Below the pieces are notes generated by a model, which did no database searches, had not been told where the DNA came from, and saw only the letters and a program-made list of their open reading frames with translations. Positions 26,260-38,080 of a stretch of 64,000 bases of DNA are shown here, in pieces. Where the stretch lies: positions 8,831,560-8,895,559 of the forward strand of contig HG738140.1 in NCBI GenBank assembly GCA_000499405.2. The letters are read 5' to 3'. Numbering within the stretch: position 1 is the first letter of the stretch; every line of letters starts with the position of its first letter. The DNA is from Onchocerca volvulus. Lineage: Eukaryota; Nematoda; Chromadorea; Rhabditida; Onchocercidae. A program made the translations under genes and the position numbers.

Positions 26260-29200
26260 TCACTGCTCCATTTCACCCAAATATGTGCTCCAATATGCAA
26301 AATTGAACAGAACAAATGCTATTGGAAAAATCAGCCTGAAATGAAATTTTTTTTTTTTTATTTTATAGCGAACATGCTGAAAAAATGTGCTATATCTGAA
26401 AGTGTGAAAATCAAAAACAATAAATTACAATGCAGCAAAATTAATTTACTGGAAATGCGCGAATCAATGATTACATTGATATAAAAATGCAATATATAAT
26501 TTCAATATGGAAATGATAACTATTGTCACAATTTTCTATTCAATCTTGCTTAAAATGCATCTCTTTCGCCATAAATTTGAATAAACATTCAAAAATTTAA
26601 CGAACTGTCAACCCATTAAATAAATCAGGCGTAGCACCTGGCCATTATATCGATTCTTTCTGCTCGTTTACGTGAAGATAATAAATTGCACCATCGTACT
26701 AATCCCAAGCGTTTCTTTTGTCCAACATCTATCAGCTCTGATACCTCCTGAAAAATGAGGATTCAGGGATTCCTACCTTTTTTTTTTAAAAGTTTTTTGA
26801 AAAGTTTCTCCGTTGCTGTGCTTTTCACTGATAACTTCTTTCTAAAAGCTGAAATTTTTCGATTCCAGTTTTTCTGGAGAAATTTTATTAGAAAATTAAT
26901 AGGAATAGAAAAGAACAAACCTGAAATGTCCAAATAGGATCCGCATTATTATCTATCATGCGCAGTGAATTAAAGTCAATCAATTCGTCGTTTGTTGTTT
27001 CTTCTTGCAATTCAAAACTTTGATTCTGCCTGCGTCGCAATAAGCTCTAAAAATGGGAGCAAATTTTCTTTGTTAATTGATTAATATGAAGCATTTAGAG
27101 AGATATTCGTTATTATATTACCATAAAAGTTATCATCATGATTAGAATATACAAAAAATGATGACCTTCTTTTCGGGACTGTTTAAGTAGGATGTGGGCG
27201 AAGTAGGAACACATTCGCCGGAGCTGAACAAAAGATCATTTTCGATGACATTATTGAGACGTGTTTTATTAGATACTATCGCTCGTATTTCGCTGGAAGA
27301 TGATAAATTAAATTAAATTTAAAATGTTCAAAATCATGCAAAAAAAACTGATTTCCTGATATACTTGATAAAACCAATCGCAGAAATTATGAACATACAA
27401 TGGTTACTTAAAATTGAGAAAAGTTACAAAATTTGGAAAAATGGAATCAAAAAGCTGATTAGCTTTTCGCCGTAATTTTTGAGAAAAAAATAAGCTTTGA
27501 TTTACTCATATATTTTTCTATTTCTCTTATCTTCTAATAACCAAACTAATCAATTTTTTGGTATTAAAATCAGTCAAATGAGAGTACGGACTTGCAAGCA
27601 ATCTCTCCTTCATGTACACTGAAAATCAATTTTTTAATAACTCCGAAATTTCTAAAATTTTACTTCTCATGTCATACTTTAATTTTAAAAAGAAGTTTTG
27701 GTTCGTCATTTTATTTGAAGATGAATATTCATTATGTTTTTTCAACGAAAAGTAACAACGGAATGTTCTAAGACAAAATTGTTCTTATTAGTTCGAAGTT
27801 GATGTGGTGAAATGTTGACTGCGATTTTCAAGTTTTGGACAGAAAACTGGGAAATAATGATTTTGAAATATTTTAAATAGCATAAATTTAATACCGGTGT
27901 TCATCAAAAATGCCCACATAATTCACAATTGCATATTCGATCAATGATGCAAATATGAATACTGAAATTTCATTAAAGCTGAATTAGTGTTGCTTATTTA
28001 GAATATTAATCTACTAATGTTATCAGTTTGAATTGTTAAATGATTGAAAAGACTCAAAATGTTAAAAATTACAACACGAACCGACACAAGCTCCGATCCA
28101 TATATCTATTGCTTTGGTATAACTCACAGGAGGTAGATTCGAGTTAATCGCTGAAAAAAAAAAAACTATCTTTTTTTAATAGCTGAATTTCTCACAAATC
28201 AGAATTATAATTTTTATTCAGTCAGCTTTCACATGGACCAATACAATTTGTCCCGGCACTAATTTTTGTCCCTTCCCTTATGTTTTTAGTGATAAATTTC
28301 AAAAAATTTTTTCAAATAACAACATGAAGGTTGCCGATAATTAGCAGAATCTCAGTTACATTTAATGGAAAGGTTCACACACACACGGAACTTTTATTTT
28401 CTGTTGATCGTAGTGCCGTGATTTCTCTATCATTTTCTTAAATTATCCCAATGATATTGCAAAATCAGTAAGTTTGATTCATGCCTAACAATCGAACAAA
28501 ATTTTAAAATAGTAAAACATGCTGTTGTTACAATAACGACCTTCTACGATTGGAGTCAAACATTACATAATTCAGTTTTTACTCAAAGTGGTTTGTCTTG
28601 GCGACTTCGAGGTGTATAATAATGTTTAATGGAGGAATATTTGAGAGAGCTTTAGCGTTGAAAATAAGCACGTGGAAGAAGATTTTCGAATAAATAATTC
28701 AATATTTTGGCACTATTTAACACTTCTTTTTGCAGTAGAAGAAAATAATCATCTAAAATAATCTTTTTTTTTCTCAAACAGATATTAATCCAGTGCGAGA
28801 AGCGCGCACATTGCTTACAAAATACAAAAACTGTCATGCAACATTATGATTTTCAACTGCTTTTTGAGAGCGATCAATATGATGAACTATTTAATTAATA
28901 GATCGAGTAAGTATAGATAAAATAATTTTAAGGCCGTATGACTTCAGAAATTCTTCATTTTAAAGAAATAGTCTAATACAGTATAATCCTGAAGAGATAC
29001 TGTGATATCAAAAATATGAATAAAAAAAAAATAAATAATATTTAAAAAATTTTCTTATTCAATATTGTAAGAGAAACATTATTAGCAATCTTTTGATTTA
29101 TGGCGTAATGATCAGTCACTAATTAATTTGTTTTGCTACTCATTTACGCGAACTTGGAATTCCAATTTTCCAAACTGAGGAAAATTATTCGGGTTCTATT

Positions 29201-32200
29201 CAGTATTACTTTGATTTTACTTGTATTAAGACTTCTGGATTGCATGATTTAAAAGATGCGTATCTGTCGAAAAAATAATAGAAAATGCCGAGAGAGCTGT
29301 GCAGCATAGGGAGATTTATAAGTATTTTTGTTGATTAAAGCTGATTTGAGACGAACAGTTAGAATAAAAATGTGAATCATTGAGATCATCAAGTGATCAA
29401 ACTAACCATGTGATTGAGTGATCATGGTTAGCAGAGTGACAATTGCAAGAGGCACGCGTGCGGCAGTGCTTTTCCAATCAATCCAATATGAAATCCAAGA
29501 TACTCCAACCAACATTGTCGATGGGATGTAAAGTTGAAGGAGAAAGAATGAGAAGACACGACTGAGCCTAAGTTCCACTCGAAGACAGCTATATGTCCCT
29601 GAAATCTTAAAATTGTATTAAAAGGATTTCAGTTTGGAAATTGTTTGTAATTAAGTTGGCCACAAATCTTCAACGGTACATATTGCTAGCTTTAGAAAAT
29701 GTTTACTAATTCATGCCTATAGAGTCAATGATTTAGCTCTCAAGCTTAATTTAGGCAAACAAATGTTAGAAGAGGAAGTTAAGTTCATATATAAATTTTA
29801 CTGCTAATTAAATTTGAGAAAATAGCACCAATTACATGTAAGAGAATGAAATATTAAATTAAAGAGAAAAGTATCCATTATACTGTTTTGAATTTTTCTT
29901 TCTTTTTTTTGACATACCTTCATATCTATTATTTTCTGCAAAGTTATTTTCTATACTTTCTAATTATTGTTATTGTTTTGCTCTCTAGTCTTGTACTTGC
30001 TGACAAATTTGTCCAGAATACGAATCATAGATGAACAGTGACGAAAGGAATTACCTGTATTCGTGGTACTATCACAAGATTTATTTTCAAAGGCACTGAT
30101 TCGGAAATTTGGTAGAATATTTTTGGCATCCTTATCAATTGTTACTGCTGTACGATCCCATTTGTAGATAATATCACTTGTCGTATAAGCATCTATAAAA
30201 TTTTTCTCCATAGTTATCAAATAGATAAAAGTAAGAGTTAAATGGGCAAAATTATTATGATTTTTTAGTGTTAAAATACTCACAACTAGCAAAATCGATA
30301 AAGCACTCTTGAACATCCATGGGATACCGGATTAGGTTCATTTGACATGACAGTATCAGCGTTAGTCTGTAATGCATTCACTTATGCTTTTCAAAAAATT
30401 TCACCTTCAACAGATACGAATAATTTTGCTATAACACAATAAAGATTGCAAATATTTCGGTCTTTTCAAAAATCGCATGATAATAACCTGCGATTATAAA
30501 TGACTTTTCCATCAGAGCGTAATTTGATAAATTTGTTCTCCTGGAAGTAATATTTCATGAATTTTTAAATTAACAGAGAAGTCATATCATTGGAGAAAAC
30601 GAAACAAAAAATATACGAGATGATTTGCTTTTAAAACTAGATTTTCAGAAAAAGGCAGAGACAGACGTAAAATAAGAAATAAATCAGAAAATAAGTTGAT
30701 AATTTATCAGTCTATAGAAATAAAAACATCAATGTTTGTTGCGGCATTTGACACAATGTTGCAATCGGATAGGGCGTGTTTCTGTATCGATATATCCACA
30801 CTTTTTTGTCTGTCCGTAAGAATAAACATATTTCCCGCCAAAATGCTCTGATTAACGGACCAACAAAGTTAGGTCAACCAATCATTGATTCACTGCTAGA
30901 TAATAGTTGACAAACAATTTATATAAATAAAAATTTAAATCTCTGTTGTGACTTTTGACACAAGATTTCAAGTTCTAAATGGATTGTATTTTGTTGTTGT
31001 TGTTGTTATTTTGTTGTTTCAAACAACATTGCATTCGAATAGGCGCGTGTTTTTATATAAATATACTTACTTTTTTTTTTAACCTGTTACATTTATAACA
31101 GGTAGAAGTGTACATATCTATCTATATAAACTAGCTGAACTATCCATGTGGAGTGTGGCCGGGTACAGCTAGTAAGTTATAATTAATTAACCTGATCCAG
31201 CATATGATACCATCCGTCCCGCTCATTTTGGAAAAATGTATCCGGAATCCAGAGTATTTGATCATGAGCAACATGAATAAAGTCAAAATTACGGAAATCA
31301 CTATGATCCGTATATCGAAGTCGATCATCAAACCATTCCTGTTGAAAACGAAATTGTGCAACAAATTCCTATAAAAAAACTTAATATATATTTTAAAAAG
31401 TTTATATATATTTTTCCACATGTATATTGAAGAAAGGAAAAAAAAATTTGGTATATTTATGGTAATCAATATCTTCTATTTGCACATTACGGCCAAAAAA
31501 AAAGGTTGCACATTATTGCTGAAAAAATTAAAAGTATTTTGGAATGTGTACTAGGAATTATTAAAAGAAATCAACATTATACTTTTGCCGAATGCAAAGT
31601 CAATGAAAGGAAGAAAGGCTTTCAAGCATATTTAAATTATGATTTTGATTTAAACATTTCAAGCAAGCACAATGCCCCAATGCAACTTTACTTAAAGATA
31701 TTCAAACAGATAGATTACCATATTTCGTTCACTAATTGCGCCAATAGAACGAATTTCCAGGCTTGTCCACACGATCACTGGTCCTTCTGGAATTCATTTG
31801 ACTTTTTTCATACATAAAATCAAAATTTTCAAATTAGAACTATAAAAATCATAATAGTATAATAACATGAATACTGGTATTAATAAAAATCGTAATTGAG
31901 ATATAAAAGAGCTTACTTTGATCACTATTAGGCATTTTTCCGGAAGGTCGCACTGTAGGGTTGTAGTTATCAAGCAATTCACAAACGGTCATCTGTTCTC
32001 TCCATGAACGATAATTTGTTGTGTGTCTATTGAAGGCCATCCGTTTGCTAAAGAATAATAAGTGAATCTTTTCGCTGTATGAATCCGAATTAATTCAATT
32101 TACTAATTGCATTCAGCAAAACAGTTCACGGATATTGTGACTAATTGAAGAATCAGAAGTAATCGATTTCTGTGTTCTTAACATCAGAGCTACATATTTC

Positions 32201-32345
32201 AAAATGCTCACCAAGATTTTCGTTTTTGCCTCCAGGCCCGTGAGAAATCAGTTATTGTTAATATCATAAGCAACATAAGCAGTACCACTTCAGAAGAACG
32301 GATAACTTTATGCCGCGGTTTTAATGACTTCCAAAAAATTAACAT
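26260..32345 (-). CDS. Cys-loop ligand-gated anion channel subunit (GluCl/ACC-like)
   Basis: Seen: 14 exons, all phases consistent, 516 residues: 32345-32212, 32047-31917, 31786-31719, 31368-31192, 30540-30488, 30366-30284, 30192-30055, 29598-29407, 28150-28082, 27961-27895, 27292-27166, 27046-26921, 26747-26638, 26335-26260. The N-terminal hydrophobic segment (about residues 20-40) should be the signal peptide. The extracellular domain has [19 protein letters not shown] and the Cys-loop C195-C209 with exactly 13 residues between. A second Cys pair, C255-C266 ([12 protein letters not shown]), is typical of glycine, glutamate and ACC-type chloride channels. TM1 runs about 277-298, TM2 about 307-325 ([14 protein letters not shown]), then [15 protein letters not shown]3 about 343-365, a TM3-TM4 loop of about 120 residues, and TM4 ([14 protein letters not shown]) just before the stop. 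Role: a synaptic inhibitory anion channel at the plasma membrane. The ligand (glutamate, acetylcholine or an amine) cannot be assigned; DGKVIYNRR and loop B suggest the ACC/LGC branch slightly more than classical GluCl. The ATG follows TTTTTTTTAAG, a possible spliced-leader acceptor. Confidence 0.93.
30720..31150 (-). repeat. Interspersed repeat, copy B, in a channel-gene intron
   Basis: Read on the minus strand, this intronic segment is collinear with the repeat at 15,190-15,620 and shares CGCCTATTCGAATGCAA, TTGTGTCAAAAGTCACAA, TATCTAGCAGTGAATCAA and TTTTGGCGG. A short GTT/CAA microsatellite (about 30,992-31,010) is inserted. Near 31,081-31,100 it contains the inverted repeat ACCTGTTAC/GTAACAGGT type pairing. 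It lies between the exons at 31192-31368 and 30488-30540 and should be removed by splicing. Confidence 0.7.
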
Positions 32346-35300
32346 CTTAAAAAAAACGTTATGCTCGATGCGTTTTTCATTTTAAAAGCGCATCAGTCGC
32401 TTTTGCCGAATTGTTGAACAAGCGGATCAAGTCAGATCAACGTCTTCCACTGAGAGTGAATAAGCGGAGATATTGGAATGATTTGAAAGTCTGTAATTTG
32501 TAGATTATTAATATTAAATGGCAGCAATCATAAATATTACTGATTCTGACTCAACTTCAACGTTGATTCCATAGCTTTACACTTTAAATTTAAAAAAAAT
32601 TAAATTGGCGTATTTAAGAATTGATAAATATTCTAACAAACAATAAATAAACAAAATTAGTGACAATTGCAAATGACATTTCCAAAAATTCTCTTTGACA
32701 ATAGGATTTTCATATTATATGCATATCTGAAGCTGCTAAAATCCATCTTGTTTAATTAACTTTAAATGAAATTATCGACCACATAAATGAAGTAGATCCA
32801 TGTGCCATAAATTACTTTCAATTAGTCAGTCTTTTTTAAATGTTCGATCGCTAGCATAATAATATTAGTAAATCATAATTATGATTGTTAGAATTATTGA
32901 TTGATATAATGATTTGTTGAGTCAAATGAGAAGAACAACACTCTTCGTAGATTCATTAGCAAAAGTGTTATAGAGCTGGCAAGCTTTAGATCAATAAATC
33001 TGAGCAAAAAAAAAGCAAAGTGATCAATCTTCATTTTGACAAATTTGAGATTCTGATAAATCGTTAGAAAGCTATTAATCACTTGTTTGTATGTTTGGCT
33101 GATTTTAACAGCTTCTTTACTAATTAATTAGTCATAAAATTTGTCCTATTTTTCATTGATTTATTAAACTATTTGAATAAAATCACTGATAAAAAGTGAT
33201 AAGAAACTACGGGAGCTTCTCAATTCGCTCCAGTTAAAGAAAGTTTTTTTTAGATTTTCAAGTACTTATTATTATTTTTTTGGACTTATTCCATATATTT
33301 TTTTTATACATAGAAAGTAAAGTGAATTCGTTTTTTTATTCTAGCTTCTTCATTTCTTCAGAAATTATCAATTTAGAAAAGGAAATAATTAAAAAATAAG
33401 CAATGCTTTATTTTTAGTTGTAAATTCAAAAGAAAGCCAGTCTGAGGCTATTCTTCGTTCCATGTAAGAACTTTTTTTTTCATTCTTGAATCATATTTCT
33501 TGTGAAAATATGCTTTGTAGAAAAGCTTCGAAATAATATGACATTCATAAATGCTCTTATCAAACAAAAAAAAAAAAAGACTTGCTTTGAAGAGTTGAGA
33601 ACATTTTTGAGATTTTTGCAAAATGAATTTTTATTTTCGCTAATAGCATTTTATCATCAAATATTTTATGCTATTTTTGCGGTGCATTTTTTAATCAAAA
33701 TTCAAAGTATTATTTACTAAAAAAGTTTCATGTCAAAATTTTAAGGAAGCCAAAAAAGATGTAACAGTTTTCGTCCAATCAGTGAAGCTTAAGCTGCTCC
33801 GATTGCTGCTCACCTATCTCTCCGTTCTTTTAGAAAATTTTACTGAATTTCTCACAAAGTTTAACAAAAAGCTTCCGTAACACATAGATCCAGAAAAATC
33901 GTTTAATTTCAGTTGCTCTGAAAAATTTCCCACCGAAATTCTTTCAACTGTATGAATGAGAAAAACTTAAACTGAGTTTCTCTTTGAAAATCATATTTTT
34001 CGGAGATTTTCTATCGTTTTGGAAATAATATTTCTTCATTTCCTTTAGAAAGATTAAAGAAAAAAAATTACCTTAAAGATTGATGACAAATAATAATTAT
34101 TGTGAAGCAAAAATTCAATTTTGAGAGGTATAGGCAGAGAATTCTTTGCATTTAGGCTAATGAATCGAATTCCGAAAGATTAAAAAAGAAAATGCTAAAA
34201 GCACTTGACAGCCCATGCCTGTTTGTTTTTCTCTTTTTTCTAAATGAAAAGAGAGAAAGTGGAAATCTTTCAAGGAATTGTATTTTGTTTCTCTTCAGAT
34301 TTCGGAAAAAAGATTTTATTTACTTTTTCTCTACGTTTTCCAACAATTGTTAAATTGTGATTTTGTTTTGTGCATTTATTTAACTAACAAAATTGAGATA
34401 ATTTTGTTTCGGTCAAAATTTGACTATTTTTGGAGAAAGTCAAATTGTTCTTGAAAAATTGTCGTATTGCCTTAATTATTTTTGGAAAAAAATGCCTCAA
34501 ATAGCTTCACTAAATAATGCATTTCTAAGCAACAAAGTAGTTGAGACGGCCTTCTGTTCAATATATGTCATCATTTGAATTGATGGTTAGTCCAAGGGCT
34601 TTATCATTATGGACATATCAAAAAGGTGTCAAAATGATTGATATTATCATGAAAATATTAAGCACGCTTATTCATAGGCAAACTGTACTATGATGGATTT
34701 ATCTAATACAGATCATTATTGGTTCTTCTATTAGTATAAAAAATGAATTTAATCTGAAGTAGTTTCATCTAGGCGAGAAATCAACTCTCCGTAAATTCAC
34801 TTTTCTCCTTGTAATGATTACTCATTAAATTTATTTAGCTTTCTTATTTTTATTTCATGCATCTCAAACAAACAATCTTTATTTCACGATCGAATAATTC
34901 GATCAGAGAATCAGCTAAAATAAACTCACAACTCACTGAAAATTCTGAAGATCAATTAACAGAATTCAATATAATTTCTAAATGACACTCATATCTCAAA
35001 AGACAACTTTTGAATATTTCGAGAAGCTTGCTTATTATTAGGAATCCGGTATTTAAAAAGGGTACGGATGAGTGAATAATGAGAAATCAGATTTACAAGA
35101 GATCCGATTATCATTTACAACAATAAAAGATTTTTATAATATGCACGATTTTTCAATTATTACTGAAATTCGAACAAATTTATGGAATATTAATTAATTT
35201 GATATATATATTCTATAAATTTCTATAATAATTGAAAAACCACTGAAATTTTTTTTTTCATCCTCATTTCTAGTTTTCCTAAAAATGCAAATGATGATTA

Positions 35301-38080
35301 ACAATTATGTGAATAACATGAATACCCAGAAGTGGAAGTGTTGAAGTTTTTCGATTTGAAAGCTCGATAAGATGATTAAAAATCATTCAAGTAGGAAGGC
35401 GTAAACTGAAAGCATTTTAATTCACAAAATTAAGTTGCTTTCATATACAATCATTTTAGCTTCATTCATCCTAAGCTGTTTGACTGAGCACAATTATTTT
35501 AGTTCCATTCAAGTTTCCTCTAACAATTGTTGAATGAAATTAACAAAATTTCGATCCGAAATTTTTTCTGAAAGATTCTGGCAAACATGGGCGACAAAAG
35601 AAGACAAAATTGAGAACAGTTCTAAAGTGGAAATAATGGTGAATGTCCTTTAAACTAAAAAGACGTCCAATGGAGAGAAGATAAGAGTACTGATGGATTT
35701 TTGAACGGGTGGATAGTTCAATCGGAAAGAAAATTATCTCTATTGATGGAACAGAACCAAAAGAAAGAGCATCGAAGAGTTATAAGTAAGTTTCGCTAAT
35801 TTATACTAAACCATAGGCTTGCTTTCTGATTGATATAGTTAGGCGAACTGAGATCGAATTAACTTCAAGCCATTTCTTTCACACACTGAAATGTCCTCAA
35901 ATAAAATTAACGCTTTGTTTCCTATCTTGCTTACCGAGTTTATAACAGGCTGCTCATAATAAGCTGTTCTTAGAATTTAGGATTTTCTCGACGAGCTTTG
36001 TCGTAGGGAAGAAGATATACACTTGCACAAAATGAAGCAATTCAGTTGGTCACACTTAGAAACCCATGGGACCATCCATTGTCGAGAGTCTTGAGGAAAC
36101 TATGACGCTAATCTATCCTCATCGTATAGTATTGAGTGAGCATATGTGGCGTATGGCTATATTGGAAATATGGACATTCTTGCCAGCAAAGAGTCAGCAA
36201 TTTTGATAATGACATTTTTGAGGAGACACAAGCAACCACAGCAGCCAAAATATCTACTTATTATGGCTCATAACTAAATGACGTCGATTTTTGCACGGAG
36301 TAGAAAACTTCTAATTTTGCACAATAATTACACTTTTCCTTCAGCTTTTTCACTAATTAAGGAATTTTAATAGGTGTGCTTCAAAAAAATGACCAATAAT
36401 GAAGATTGATGGACGCTTCTGAGAATGACCACTACCGAAGATTGATAGATGGACTATTGTTTTCTAAGACTCTTTAAGAATTTATGTAATGCTACATATT
36501 ATTTAAGGTAAAACATAGTATTTTAGTATTATTTTTGATTTATGCGTAAATGAATTAAAATTTCAAGAAAAAAATATTCATCTTAAGTTGTCTTTTCAGC
36601 AGCTAGAATGAACTGGATTATCAATAGTTCTGTTTAACATGCAGGAAATTGTAATAAATTTGTCAGTTAATATTCAACATTTCATAACTACAATAAGTAA
36701 GAAAGAAAATAGAATATATGCATCTTGTGATGTGATGATTTTTGTAATCATGCAAAATTCGAATAAAGAAGGGCCATGGACTGAATGGTAATTACTAAAT
36801 TTTGCATGTTCTAATAGCTACATCGAACTATTTAGAGGAGTTACACAGTTGTCGCGAAACTTGTTTTGTTGAAAAAGGTGCTTCATGACACTAAGAATTT
36901 TAAATGCTTTATTAGGTAAAGTATTTTTAATTCAAGACGTGAGGAGTCATCCAATATATGCGGACGCGACACACATAGATAACAAGAATATGGAAAGGCG
37001 AAGTATGAGAAGGTTTTGTGGCGCTGAGTTTATCGTCGTGAGGTTAAATGTAACTGATACTTTTGGGTTGTCGTCTTTTGCTTATATTCCGTTTTTGTCC
37101 TCTTCCTGGCGCTTTCTGGAATCTTTAATCAAAGACGGAGTCGCATCCTCAAAGCGACGCCGAATTTGATGATTGCATCATTTTCTGTCGTTGATGTGGT
37201 TTGGTCTTTAGAATGGGTTGTTAAATTCCTCACTGAAGGTCATTATTCCACTTGCAAGAAAAAAGTTAAGACAAAGCCAATTAAATTTAAACAATATGAC
37301 TTTAAATAGATTCGAAATTACATTTGGACTTTAGTCCTTACAACGTTGTAATTAATTATCCAATTTCTCAACAATTTTAACTAACATTATATTTAAGTTA
37401 TTACGAAAGAAAATGAGCAAGAAAAAGATAGAATTATTTTAATTACACAAATATGAATCACCTTTTATTCGGTTGTTCCGATAACAATGAAAGTTAACAA
37501 AAAAAGTGCTGCGATCTGTTTATATTTGTTTTGCTTTATAACATCTTAACCTCTTTCGTGTTTAATTTGTGCTTACGATGTTAACTACATTTTGGAAATA
37601 AATTTGTTACACAAAAGGGGACTGATTTTTCGTAATATGAACGAAGGATTGCTGTTCCATCAATCAATAAAATTCTTCTGAACAGGATTATCTGAATGAA
37701 TCAAATCATATCACACGTCGTATTTATGCTTCAGTTATCACTTTGTTGAAACTTGGTCGTTAGGGCAGTTCAGTCTTACAAAATGAATGAATGAGCAATA
37801 TCGCTAAGTTAAGAACTCAGAGAGACTGATTTCTCTTTTTTTTTTGTCTTTTTTCATTTTTTGCCGATTCTTTTCTATTTTTTCTATCGTTATTCAAATC
37901 TCGGAAACAGTATGTTTCATTGCTCGAATCTCAAGAGAAGTTCTTAGAAGAAACCTGATTTCGCATATCTGATGAACGATGCATATTACCGCAATAATAA
38001 TCAACATAATCCACTACCAAATTTTATCATTTTTTAAAAGTGAAAATATGAAACTTAATTTAGTCTTTAAAATTTGAGTG
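32346..38080. other. Intergenic region between channel gene and the next gene
   Basis: No gene model is supported across 5.7 kb. Two less AT-rich places stand out. At about 36,003-36,110 plus, a frame reads QLVTLRNPW, reminiscent of the calpain LRNPWG motif, but it stops soon after. At 36,885-37,169 plus there is a 94-codon open frame of higher GC with no recognisable motif. Both may be decayed coding remnants. The rest is AT-rich with homopolymer runs. Confidence 0.55.
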
